From assembly GCA_025361725.1 (NCBI GenBank), contig JANYJV010000009.1, forward strand, positions 1 to 40,579: DNA of 40,579 nucleotides, read 5' to 3'. Source of the DNA: Acidimicrobiia bacterium. GTDB taxonomy: Bacteria; Actinomycetota; Acidimicrobiia; IMCC26256; JAENVU01. Position numbers and translations under genes: made by a program. The notes under the pieces were generated by a model, which was not told where the DNA came from, did no database searches, and saw nothing but the letters and a program-made list of their open reading frames with translations. Positions 15,459 to 26,150 of this stretch are shown piece after piece. The stretch's first letter is position 1; each line of letters begins with the position of its first letter.

Positions 15459-16637
15459 ATGACTTTTTCCCGTGGTGTTTCTTCTGTCATGCCCGCAGCG
15501 GGTTCGGCGCCGAGACCGACGCCGGCTGCGCCGCCGGCCGCCGACCCCGGGGTTCAAGAGATGGCGGTCGTCTACTGCGAAGCGAACTTCGGCGCGATGG
15601 ACGGAAAGACCGCCAACGGGCTGGTCCGGTACTCCGAGCGCTACCGGATCGCCGCAGTGATCGACAGCACGCAATCGGGGCTCGACGCCGGTGCGGTGTT
15701 GGGCGAGGACCCCAACGGGATTCCGATTTGCGAGGACCTCGACGCGGCGCTGGCCGTCGGTGGCAATGCAGCGTCGGTCTTCATCTTCGGAATGGCGCCG
15801 TCGTCCGGTGTCCTCTCCGCCGTCGAGCGCAGCGTGGTGCTCGACGCGATCTCGCGTGGCATGAACATCGTCAACGGACTCCACGAGTTCCTGAACGAGG
15901 ATCCCGAGTTCGTTGCGGCGGCGAGCCGGACCGGCGTGACCATCCTCGACGTCCGCCGTCCGCGTGCGAAGAAGGATCTGCGAATGTTCAGTGGTCGGAT
16001 CGCCTCGGTGACCTGCCCTCGGATCGCGGTGCTCGGCACCGACGGCGCCATCGGCAAGCGCACCACTGCCACGGTTTTGACCCGGGCGCTCAACGAACGC
16101 GGCATCAAGGCCGTCCTCGTTGGCACCGGCCAGACCGGGCTGATCCAGGGCGCGCGGTACGGCGTGGCCATCGACGCGATCCCGTGCCAGTTCGCGTCCG
16201 GTGAGATGGAGACCGCGGTGGTTGAAGCCTTCGAAGGCGAGCACCCGGATGTGATCATCGTCGAGGGGCAGGGCGCGCTCAGCCACCCCGCGTACCTCAC
16301 GTCGAGCTTCATCCTGCGTGGGAGCCAACCGCAGGCCGTCATCCTTCAGCACGCGCCGGCCCGCACGGTGCTCGGAGACTTCCCGGACGTCCCGATGCCC
16401 ACTCCGGCCAGCGAGATCCACCTGATCGAGACGTTCGCCGCGACCAAGGTCATCGGACTGACGATCAACCACGAACGCATGACCGACGCCGAAGTCACCG
16501 CGGCGATCACGCTCTACGAGTTGGAACTCGGCATCCCGGCCACCGATGCACTGACCCGTCCCACGGACCGACTGGTGGAGATGGTGGTGGCAGCGTTCCC
16601 CGAACTCGCCGTCAACGCCGCCACCTCGTCGCCGTGA
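15459..16637 (+). CDS. DUF1611 family P-loop protein (DgcN-like D-amino-acid N-acyltransferase family)
   Basis: A 392-residue DUF1611 protein. After a 20-residue Pro/Ala-rich lead come a Rossmann-like N-terminal domain (about 30-180) and a P-loop domain with GTDGAIGKRTTATVLTRAL, then VGTGQTGLIQGARYG and VEGQGALSHPAY, which are strongly typical of this family. A marine bacterial member, DgcN, acetylates D-glutamate in a D-glutamate breakdown route together with the epimerase DgcA. The stop overlaps the start of the racemase gene by GTGA, so the two are translationally coupled, pointing to a D-amino-acid reaction. The GAGGAG at 15444-15449 supports ATG 15459; the low-complexity lead leaves room for a later start. 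Confidence 0.88.
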   Translation: MTFSRGVSSVMPAAGSAPRPTPAAPPAADPGVQEMAVVYCEANFGAMDGKTANGLVRYSERYRIAAVIDSTQSGLDAGAVLGEDPNGIPICEDLDAALAVGGNAASVFIFGMAPSSGVLSAVERSVVLDAISRGMNIVNGLHEFLNEDPEFVAAASRTGVTILDVRRPRAKKDLRMFSGRIASVTCPRIAVLGTDGAIGKRTTATVLTRALNERGIKAVLVGTGQTGLIQGARYGVAIDAIPCQFASGEMETAVVEAFEGEHPDVIIVEGQGALSHPAYLTSSFILRGSQPQAVILQHAPARTVLGDFPDVPMPTPASEIHLIETFAATKVIGLTINHERMTDAEVTAAITLYELELGIPATDALTRPTDRLVEMVVAAFPELAVNAATSSP

Positions 16638-17743
16638 GCGCGCCGCGGCTGGAGATCAATCTCGGGTACCTGCGCGACAACACGGAGGTGTTGGTGGAGC
16701 GGCTCGGGCGTCGCGGTATCCGGGTGAGTGGAGTCACCAAGGCGATGATGGGCGTGCCGCAACTCGCCCGTGCGCTGGTCGAGGGGGGCGCGAGTTCTCT
16801 CGCCGATTCCCGCATCGAGAACATCGAGGCGATGCGCGTCGCGGGCATCACCGCACCGATGACGTTGATCCGGGCGCCGATGTTGAGCCAATGCGCCCGC
16901 GTTGTGGCCAGTGCGGACGCGAGTCTGAACAGTGAGTCGGAGGTCGTGAGCGCATTGGCCGCCGAAGCGCGCCGGCAGGGCCGCGTCCACGGCGTCGTGT
17001 TGATGGTCGAACTCGGGGACCTCCGCGAAGGCATCCTGCCCCACGATCTCGAGGCCGCGGCCCGTCACGTACTCGGACAGACCGGCGTGCGGCTCCTGGG
17101 CATCGGCGCCAACCTCGCCTGCCAGAGCGGCGTGGCACCGAGCGTCCGGAACATGACCGAACTCTCCGCGCTTGCAGCCGGACTCGAGCATTCGCTCGGC
17201 GTCACGCTGGACGTCGTCTCGGGTGGCAACTCGGCCAACCTGACCTGGGCGCTCAATGCGGCGGACGTCGGACGGGTGAACGAACTGCGCCTGGGTGAGG
17301 CGATCCTGCTCGGGCGCGAGACGTTGCACCGCCGACCGGTTCCCGGATTGCACCGCGATGCGTTCACGCTCGTCGCCGAGGTCATCGAAGCCAAGCAGAA
17401 GCCGAGCCGGCCCTGGGGAGACATCACCCAGAACGCGTTCGGGGAACGGCCGAAGCCGGTGGATCATGGCGTGCGGGGCCGAGTCATCGTCGCGATCGGC
17501 CGGCAGGACACCGATCACACCGGACTGAGCGCGCCCGACGGCTATGAGATCCTCGGTGCGAGCAGTGACCATCTGGTCTTGGACACCGAGATGGCGCTCC
17601 CGCCGATCGGGTCGGAGGTGCGTTTCGGTCTGAACTACCCCGCGCTCCTGCGCGCGATGACCTCGCCCTACGTCACGCCGCACTTCGTGTGTGCCGACCC
17701 GATCGAGTCCAACCGTGATCAGACTTCGGTGACGAGCTCGTAG
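16634..17743 (+). CDS. Alanine/ornithine racemase family PLP-dependent protein
   Basis: Fold-type III PLP enzyme of 369 residues. The N-terminal 'LEINLGYLRDN' and the PLP-lysine motif GVTKAMMG (residues about 33-40) resemble ornithine-racemase-like members in which the lysine lies in V-T-K-x-x-x-G and not in the V-V-K-A-N-A-Y-G of classical alanine racemase. MVELGDLREGILP, GIGANLACQSGVAP, SGGNSANL and RLGEAILLGRET are further family segments. It should interconvert L and D forms of an amino acid. The start codon is GTG 16634, overlapping the DUF1611 stop. The 3' end overlaps the convergent MFS gene by 25 bases. Confidence 0.88.
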   Translation: MSAPRLEINLGYLRDNTEVLVERLGRRGIRVSGVTKAMMGVPQLARALVEGGASSLADSRIENIEAMRVAGITAPMTLIRAPMLSQCARVVASADASLNSESEVVSALAAEARRQGRVHGVVLMVELGDLREGILPHDLEAAARHVLGQTGVRLLGIGANLACQSGVAPSVRNMTELSALAAGLEHSLGVTLDVVSGGNSANLTWALNAADVGRVNELRLGEAILLGRETLHRRPVPGLHRDAFTLVAEVIEAKQKPSRPWGDITQNAFGERPKPVDHGVRGRVIVAIGRQDTDHTGLSAPDGYEILGASSDHLVLDTEMALPPIGSEVRFGLNYPALLRAMTSPYVTPHFVCADPIESNRDQTSVTSS

Positions 17744-19140
17744 CCGGCCTGAGGTGGGAGCCCGACGTCGAGTCGGAGCGCGAGGGCGGCGCCGATCAGG
17801 CACACGATGCTCAACCCGATGGTGACGACCCGCACACCGGCGACGGGATGCGCGGCCGACGACACCAACGCGACGGCTACCGCGACCGAGATGATGCCGC
17901 CCATGTCCATCCCCATCCGAGACATGGCGCCGCCGATCCCCAATCGATCGTTGCTCACCGTTCGCAACGCGGCCGAGTTACACGCGGCGTGGGCGAACCC
18001 CACGCCGATGCCGTACAGCACTCCGATCGGGAGAAAGAGTCCCAGCACGTTCTCGTGGTCGGAGACGAACACCGAGAAGATCAGACCGGCCAACGCGATA
18101 ATCAACGAGCCGGGCACGATCACCCGGCGAGGTCCGTACCGATCGGCCAACCGTCCGGCGACGAACGACAACGGTCCGCCGAAGAGCGGCACCACCGCTA
18201 CGGCCAATCCGGCGTGGAACGTGGACAGGCCCCACCCGTCGGTGAGGAGCCGGATGAAGGCGAAGAACGTTCCGGCGAACGTGCCCGCGACCACCACGTT
18301 GAGCACCACGCCCCGACGGTACGAGCGGTCCCGGAACAGCGGGAGGTAGAGCACCGGATCCGGATGGGTGCGTGATCGCGCCACCACGGCCGAGATCAGC
18401 GCCAGCGCAGCAATCCCCGCCAACAGGGTCCGCGCGTCCGCCAGTCCCCACACGCTCACGTGGGTGATGGCGAGCACGAGCGAACCCATGCCGAGCGCCA
18501 AGGCCCCGACGCCGAAGAGGTCGGGCGGCGGTGCGCCCCGGCGGGGAGGCGACATCGGCAAGCGGGTCATGACGAACACGCCGAGCAGCGCGCCGATCGG
18601 CACGTTGAGCGCGAAGGTGGTGCGCCAGCCGTAGGCGTCCACCAGCGCGCCGCCCACGACCGGTCCGAGCGCCGCGGCCACTCCCCCGGTGGCGCCCAGG
18701 CTCCCGACGATCGTCGCACGCTGCGAAACGGGAAACACGTCCAGCAAGATCGGCAGCGACGAGCTGGTCTCGAACACGAGTCCGACGGCCTGGACGACTC
18801 GACCGAAGATCAGCAACCCGATCGACGGCGACCACGCCACGATCCCGGACCCCACCGTGAAGAACCCGATGCCACTCGCGAAGATTCGTTCGCGGCCGAA
18901 TCGGTCGGCCATCCAGCCCGCGGGCACGAGCAATGCCGCAGCCGTGATGGAGAAGCCGGTCAGCGCCCACGACACGGTGGTGGCGTCGGCGTGAAAGGTC
19001 TGCGCAATGTGCCCGTACGCGATGAACATCAACGAGAAGTTGATCGATGTCAGCAGGGTGGCCCCGCCGACCAGTGCGAACAACCGGACCGGTCGTTCCG
19101 TGATGGGTCCGCGGATCGGAACCGGCCTCGTGGATGTCAT
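17719..19140 (-). CDS. MFS transporter (DHA2-like, 14 membrane helices)
   Basis: Inner-membrane transporter of 473 residues with the Major Facilitator loop motif GWMADRFGRERIF between helices 2 and 3, the motif-C-like ATGGVAAALGPVVGGALVDAYGWR in helix 5, and a second GRLADRYGPRRVI in the C-terminal half. Length and helix pattern fit the drug:H+ antiporter-2 type. It starts 12 bases after the adenine deaminase stop, so the two form an operon; export or import of a purine or of an unrelated drug are both open. Its 3' end overlaps the racemase gene on the other strand by 25 bases. A contrary open frame on the plus strand across this gene is a shadow. Confidence 0.9.
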   Translation of the reverse strand: MTSTRPVPIRGPITERPVRLFALVGGATLLTSINFSLMFIAYGHIAQTFHADATTVSWALTGFSITAAALLVPAGWMADRFGRERIFASGIGFFTVGSGIVAWSPSIGLLIFGRVVQAVGLVFETSSSLPILLDVFPVSQRATIVGSLGATGGVAAALGPVVGGALVDAYGWRTTFALNVPIGALLGVFVMTRLPMSPPRRGAPPPDLFGVGALALGMGSLVLAITHVSVWGLADARTLLAGIAALALISAVVARSRTHPDPVLYLPLFRDRSYRRGVVLNVVVAGTFAGTFFAFIRLLTDGWGLSTFHAGLAVAVVPLFGGPLSFVAGRLADRYGPRRVIVPGSLIIALAGLIFSVFVSDHENVLGLFLPIGVLYGIGVGFAHAACNSAALRTVSNDRLGIGGAMSRMGMDMGGIISVAVAVALVSSAAHPVAGVRVVTIGLSIVCLIGAALALRLDVGLPPQAGYELVTEV

Positions 19141-19152
19141 GAGCGCCCGAGA

Positions 19153-21709
<2,557 letters not shown>

Positions 21710-21717
21710 CCCGAGCC

Positions 21718-21745
21718 CCCGGGTCGGCGCTGACGCCGACCCGGG
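21718..21745. terminator. Strong bidirectional hairpin between convergent genes
   Basis: CCCGGGTCGGCG (21718-21729), loop CTGA, CGCCGACCCGGG (21734-21745): a perfect 12-bp GC-rich stem placed between the stops of the secreted hydrolase and the aminotransferase. It serves both strands; no long T-run on either side. Confidence 0.7.
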
Positions 21746-21761
21746 TCCTCGTGCTACTGCG

Positions 21762-23153
21762 TCACGCGGTGGTGTAGCGGTCGGCAACTTCGAGGGCTTC
21801 GTCGATCCGGGCCAGTCCGGTGTGGAGATCCTCGAAACTGGTCGTGCACGGCGGCGTCACGTGCAGGCGGTTGAAGTGGGTGAACGGCCAGACGCCGCGC
21901 GATCGACAGGCGGCGTTCAACTCGGCCATCGGCGCGGCCGCGGATCCGGCGGCGTTGTACGGAACGAGCATCTCGCGCGTGGCGCGGTTGCGCACCAGGT
22001 CCAGCGCCCAGAACGCGCCCAACCCGCGTACCTCCCCCACCGATGGGTGGCGTGCGGCGATCTTCTCGAGTTCGGGCCCGATGACGTCGCCGAGCGCGCG
22101 CGTCTGCTCGAGGACGCGCTCGTCCTTGAAGATGTTGATGGACGCCACCGCCGACGCACACGCGAGTGGGTGGCCGGAGTACGTGAGCCCGCCGGGATAG
22201 ACCCGCTCGTCGAAGGTGGCGGCGATCGGGTCCGAGATGATGACGCCGCCGAGCGGGACGTATCCCGAGTTCACGCCTTTGGCGAAACAGATCAGGTCCG
22301 GGCGAACGTCCCAGCGTTGGATCGCGAACCATTCGCCACACCGTCCGAATCCGGCCATGACTTCGTCGGCGATCAGCATGATTTCGTGCCGATCGCACAG
22401 CTCGCGTACTCCGGCGAGGTAGCCGGCGGGCGGGACGAGAATTCCGTTCGTGCCGACCACCGGCTCGAGGATGATCGCGGCGATCGTGTGCGCACCCTCG
22501 AACATGACGAGCTCGTCGAGATGCGCCAGCGCGCGTTCACATTCTTGGGCTTCGGTCGTGGCGTGAAAGGACGACCGGTAGAGGTACGGACCGAAGTAGT
22601 GGACGACGCCGGGGACCGACGGCTCGCTCGGCCACCGGCGCGGGTCGCCCGTCATCGTGATCGACGCGGCCGTGCCGCCGTGGTAGCTGCGATACGCCGC
22701 GAGCACTTTGTGTCGGCCGGTATGCAGGCGGGCCATCCGCAGGGCGTTCTCGGTGGCTTCCGCGCCGCCGTTGGTGAAGAACACCTTGTTCATGCCCGGT
22801 GGCGCGACCTCGGCGATCAGTCGGGCCGCCTCACTGCGGTCGGCGTTGGCGTGGAACGGCGCAATGGTGCAGAGCCGGCCGGCGGCTTCCTGGATCGCGG
22901 CGACCAGCTTGGGGTGTTGGTGGCCGAGGTTCACGTTCATCAGCTGCGAGCTGAAGTCCAGATAGCGGTGGCCGTCGTAGTCCCACATCCACGAACCCTC
23001 AGCCCCGGCGATCGCCACCGGCTGTACCAGTGCCTGCGCCGACCACGAGTGGAAGACGTGGGCGCGGTCGTTGCCGTAGGCGGCGTCGAAGGTGTGATGG
23101 TCGGCCATGGAGTCGCTCGTTTCGGTGTCGGCGTGCAGTGGACGCGAGTTCAT
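21762..23153 (-). CDS. Class-III PLP-dependent aminotransferase
   Basis: Fold-type I aminotransferase of 463 residues. Key parts: WDYDGHRYLDFSSQLMNVNLGH, FFTNGGAEATENALRMARLHTGRHKVL (phosphate-binding GGAEA), YRSYHGGT, EPVVGTNGILVPPAGYL, LIADEVMAGFGRCG (PLP-ring Asp) and DLICFAKGVNSGYVPLGGV with the Schiff-base lysine. The 'LMNVNLGHQHPKLV' and 'GILVPP' pattern is close to taurine-pyruvate or omega-amino-acid transaminases. A GGAGGGG site eight bases upstream picks ATG 23153 over ATG 23108. It follows the HNH-like gene by 26 bases and the stress protein gene before it, so a three-gene leftward operon is likely. Confidence 0.92.
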   Translation of the reverse strand: MNSRPLHADTETSDSMADHHTFDAAYGNDRAHVFHSWSAQALVQPVAIAGAEGSWMWDYDGHRYLDFSSQLMNVNLGHQHPKLVAAIQEAAGRLCTIAPFHANADRSEAARLIAEVAPPGMNKVFFTNGGAEATENALRMARLHTGRHKVLAAYRSYHGGTAASITMTGDPRRWPSEPSVPGVVHYFGPYLYRSSFHATTEAQECERALAHLDELVMFEGAHTIAAIILEPVVGTNGILVPPAGYLAGVRELCDRHEIMLIADEVMAGFGRCGEWFAIQRWDVRPDLICFAKGVNSGYVPLGGVIISDPIAATFDERVYPGGLTYSGHPLACASAVASINIFKDERVLEQTRALGDVIGPELEKIAARHPSVGEVRGLGAFWALDLVRNRATREMLVPYNAAGSAAAPMAELNAACRSRGVWPFTHFNRLHVTPPCTTSFEDLHTGLARIDEALEVADRYTTA

Positions 23154-23179
23154 CAGGTCCGCCCCTCCAACCGAATGAT

Positions 23180-23671
23180 TCAGCCCGATTCCCCACCCAA
23201 CTTTCGGGTGGTCCAGCGGGTGCGGAGGACGAGTAGGAACTGACCGCCGCCGGGCTCGACGGCGGTCTCGACGTCCAGTGCCGGAGCGAGCCGGCTGAGG
23301 CGATCGGCGAGCCAACTGGCCGCGGCGTCACCGTCGGCCTCATTCGGACATCGGGCCATGACCTCGCGGCCGCCTTTGCGGGCCAGCCGCTCAAGGGTTC
23401 CGAGAATCGGGGCTGGGTCCACCACGAACAGCTCGGCGTTCCACTCGACCACCGGGGCGACCGCGCCCTTCTTGGTGTTACACGCCCGATGGGCCAGGCG
23501 GTTCTCACCGACGACCGACCGACCGCCCTTGGCCTTCGCCTTGGCTTTGGTGAGGATCATGTCGACGCTGGGTCCGCGCGGGTCGTTGACCGACATCTCC
23601 GGGTCCACCGGTTCGTCGCACAACCAGCACCGCCAACCGTCAGCGGCTCCGACATCTTCGAGTCGGTTCAT
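23180..23671 (-). CDS. Degenerate HNH/treble-clef protein with a unique C-terminal domain
   Basis: A 163-residue protein. Residues 14-70 look like a zinc HNH fold: RCWLCDEP (first Cys pair), a middle segment SVDMILTKAKAKAKGG, then GENRLAHRACNTKKG (Asn, and the second zinc pair His/Cys). In active HNH nucleases the segment reads D-H-I; here the catalytic histidine is methionine (V-D-M-I), so the domain probably binds nucleic acid or zinc without cutting. Residues 75-163 form a separate domain (WNAELFVVDPAPILGTLERL ... RFLL-like strands) I do not recognise. It lies between a universal stress protein gene and an aminotransferase gene in the same direction, gaps 37 and 26 bases. Function unknown. 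Confidence 0.8.
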   Translation of the reverse strand: MNRLEDVGAADGWRCWLCDEPVDPEMSVNDPRGPSVDMILTKAKAKAKGGRSVVGENRLAHRACNTKKGAVAPVVEWNAELFVVDPAPILGTLERLARKGGREVMARCPNEADGDAAASWLADRLSRLAPALDVETAVEPGGGQFLLVLRTRWTTRKLGGESG

Positions 23672-23708
23672 GACCGCCCTTCACCGATCGGTGGGGTCGA
23701 TGCGGTGA

Positions 23709-24146
23709 TCACCGGGTGTCGACGATGAGCACACTGCACGGCGCATGATGCGAGATCTTGTTCGGCACGCTTCCGAGCACGCGCCGGACTCCAGACATGC
23801 CGCGGTTCCCCACCACCAACAGATCGGCATGAACCTGCTCGGCGATGGTGATGAGGGAATCGCTCGGATCGCCCGGGATCGGGTGGACTTCGCAGTGCAC
23901 GCCCTCGCGTTCGGCCGCGGCCTCCACCGGTGCGCACACGTCGCGCGCGTGGGTCTCGAGTTCGGTATCGATCGCGCTCACGTCCGCAGCAACTCCGGCC
24001 AGGGCCATCCCCATGGTGTTCACGGACTGGTAGGCGTTCACGATGTGCAACGTTGCACCACCCGCTTTGGCGAGGTCGATGGCGTGTCGCCACGCCACCG
24101 CAGCGGTGTCCGAGCCGTCCGTTCCCACCACGATGGTCGTGTACAT
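23709..24146 (-). CDS. Universal stress protein (UspA family)
   Basis: ATP-binding-type Usp domain of 145 residues: N-terminal strand TIVVGTDGSDTAAVAWRHAIDLA and the nucleotide signature GNRGMSGVRRVLGS (G-x2-G-x9-G-S), followed by VPNKISHHAPCSVLIV. Such proteins form dimers and accumulate under starvation, hypoxia or stress. First gene of the run with the HNH-like protein and the aminotransferase. On its strand, AGTATGGGCGC directly precedes the ATG, which could be a -10 close to a leaderless start. It is divergent from the small membrane protein gene at 24217. Confidence 0.92.
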   Translation of the reverse strand: MYTTIVVGTDGSDTAAVAWRHAIDLAKAGGATLHIVNAYQSVNTMGMALAGVAADVSAIDTELETHARDVCAPVEAAAEREGVHCEVHPIPGDPSDSLITIAEQVHADLLVVGNRGMSGVRRVLGSVPNKISHHAPCSVLIVDTR

Positions 24147-24204
24147 GCGCCCATACTGTCAGCGCATCGCCGCGGGCGCGGTGAGGGGCCGTCCTCCGAG
24201 CCGA

Positions 24205-24210
24205 TACCCT
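24205..24210 (+). promoter_or_regulatory. -10 hexamer TACCCT, leaderless start
   Basis: TACCCT is followed by six bases and GTG 24217. The same hexamer, spacing and first codons recur at 36320-36334. Confidence 0.5.
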
Positions 24211-24216
24211 CCCCGC

Positions 24217-24354
24217 GTGCTCAGCGCCGGCCTGCTCTTCCTGCTGGTCATCGTGGTCGTCTGGATCTTCGCGGTCATTCTTGGTGTTGCGCTCCGGTTC
24301 CGACATCTCCTGCGCCGTAACAAGAAGCCTGACGCGTCACCACCTCAGGGCTGA
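24217..24354 (+). CDS. Small single-pass membrane protein (45 residues)
   Basis: From GTG 24217 the frame encodes VLSAGLLFLLVIVVVWIFAVILGVALRFRHLLRRNKK and so on: one long hydrophobic helix (about residues 5-27) and a basic, then acidic, tail ending at TGA 24352-24354. The positive-inside rule puts the C terminus in the cytoplasm. The TACCCT hexamer six bases upstream gives it a leaderless promoter. Alone between a stress-protein gene and a secreted protein gene; function unknown. The start is supported by promoter geometry only. Confidence 0.55.
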   Translation: MLSAGLLFLLVIVVVWIFAVILGVALRFRHLLRRNKKPDASPPQG

Positions 24355-24439
24355 CTCCCCTCGCTCGTCACGGTTCTCATCAATCCCAGCGGTAGCCTGC
24401 CTCGGTCCTGCCGAACGTCGGGACCACCTGGGGGGTCAG

Positions 24440-26092
24440 ATGTCTCGAAGTCGTCGTTCGTATTGGCGCGTCACCGCGCTCTGTGCCGTTGGTGTTGTGA
24501 TCTCTGCGCCGCTGGCGGTTGTGGTTTCGAACCCGGCGCTCGCGCTGGGTACCGGCCCGTGCCCGGCGACGGCGTGCGTGTCCATCGGGAGTGCCACCGT
24601 GGTCGAAGGCGACACGGGCATGCGCACGTTGACATTCCCCGTCACGTTGTCTCTGCCCGCGACGGCCACGGTGTCGATGAAGTACCGCTTGCAAAACCTG
24701 AGCGCGACCGGCGGCGCGACCGCGGGTGCTGGTGTGGATTACCTCGACAAAGCCGCCGCGCTGCAGACACTCACGTTCGTTCCGGGCGCAACCGGCCTGA
24801 CCGGGGTGTCGAAGTTGATCACCGTCAAGGTCTTGAGTGACACCACCGTCGAACCGACGGAAACCATGCGAGTCACCCTCTCGGCGCTCACCGGCCCGGC
24901 GCGACTGCGCAAAGGGCTCGCGCTCGGGACGATCGTCGACGACGACCCGGGCACCGGTATCCGAGCCGGCATCGGTGACGCCGTCGTCGCCGAAGGTGAC
25001 GTCGGCAAGACGCGCAACCTCGTGGTGCCGATCACGCTGTCCAGTGCGTCGACGAGCGCCGTCGCCTTGACGTACATCGTGACCCCGGGCACCGCGACCT
25101 TCAGCAGCACTGCTGCGGGTGGTGGCGACTTCGGGGCCAAGCTCACGGGTGTCGTGAACTTCGCGGTCAGCGGGACCGGGGTGACCGCGGTACAGCGAGT
25201 CCTCAAACTCCCAGTCTGGGCGGATGCTGCACTCGAGTCCGACGAGAGTCTGTCCATCACGATCTCAGCCAGTTCGTTGCCGGCGGGGGTCACGATCGGA
25301 CGGGCGACGGGCACCGGCACCATCGTCGACGACGACACCGTGTCGACCACGGTCCCGGTTCCCAATTCCATGGCTGTCCTCGGTGACTCCATCAGCCGTG
25401 CGTACAACGCGTGCCCAGCGTTCGGTGAATGTCCCGCGTCGGTGTGGTCGACCGGCACCGACATCGGTGTGGACAGTCACTACACGCGGCTGCTCGCGCT
25501 GAACCCGGCCATCTCAGGGAACGCGCACAACGATGCAGTCAGCGGCGCGACGATGTCGAACCTCAACGGTCAGGCTGCCGTCGCCGTCGGGCAGAACGTT
25601 GACTACGTGACCATCGAGATGGGTGGGAACGACGGCTGCAAGAACACCGAAGCGCAGATGACGCTCGCCGCGACCTATCAAGCTCAGTTTCAGCAGGCGA
25701 TGAACACCTTGACCACCGGACTACCGAATGCGCACATCCTGGTGGCCAGCGTTCCGGACATCGTTCAACTGTGGGTGGTCGCGAAGGATGTGCCCGCAGC
25801 CCGGTCGGTCTGGTCACTTGCAAGCATCTGCCAAACCGTCACCGCGAATCCGCTGTCGGTGGCCCAAGCCGATGTCGACCGACGCGCGCGGGTACGCCAA
25901 CGGGTCGTCGACTACAACACCGCCCTCGCCACCGTGTGTGCGCAGTTCGCCAACTGTCGGTTCGATCAGAATCTGGTGTTCAACTCCGGCTTCGCGTTGA
26001 GCGACGTGTCATCGATCGACTACTTCCACCCGAGCTACGCAGGCCAGACCGGACTTGCGCTGCTCAGCTACGGCGCCGGCTGGGACTGGTAG
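24440..26092 (+). CDS. Secreted protein with two Calx-beta domains and an SGNH/GDSL hydrolase domain
   Basis: A 550-residue exported protein. Residues 1-36 form a signal peptide (SRSRRSYWR, hydrophobic core, likely cleavage after ALA). Two Calx-beta-like domains follow: SIGSATVVEGDTGMRTLTFPVTLS to LGTIVDDDPG (about 45-175), and GDAVVAEGDVGKTRNLVVPITLS to GTIVDDDTV (about 177-300). The C-terminal part is an SGNH hydrolase: block I VLGDSIS (catalytic Ser), block III EMGGNDGC (Gly, Asn), and block V DYFHPSYAGQ (Asp, His). Cysteine pairs fit an extracytoplasmic setting. It probably deacylates a wall or extracellular ester, with Calx-beta domains for calcium-dependent binding. GGGGGG upstream supports ATG 24440. 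Confidence 0.88.
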   Translation: MSRSRRSYWRVTALCAVGVVISAPLAVVVSNPALALGTGPCPATACVSIGSATVVEGDTGMRTLTFPVTLSLPATATVSMKYRLQNLSATGGATAGAGVDYLDKAAALQTLTFVPGATGLTGVSKLITVKVLSDTTVEPTETMRVTLSALTGPARLRKGLALGTIVDDDPGTGIRAGIGDAVVAEGDVGKTRNLVVPITLSSASTSAVALTYIVTPGTATFSSTAAGGGDFGAKLTGVVNFAVSGTGVTAVQRVLKLPVWADAALESDESLSITISASSLPAGVTIGRATGTGTIVDDDTVSTTVPVPNSMAVLGDSISRAYNACPAFGECPASVWSTGTDIGVDSHYTRLLALNPAISGNAHNDAVSGATMSNLNGQAAVAVGQNVDYVTIEMGGNDGCKNTEAQMTLAATYQAQFQQAMNTLTTGLPNAHILVASVPDIVQLWVVAKDVPAARSVWSLASICQTVTANPLSVAQADVDRRARVRQRVVDYNTALATVCAQFANCRFDQNLVFNSGFALSDVSSIDYFHPSYAGQTGLALLSYGAGWDW

Positions 26093-26150
26093 CCGGGCGT
26101 TCGCAGCGCGCCCGCGGCGGCGCGCCGCACGAACTGCGGGTCGTGAGCGT

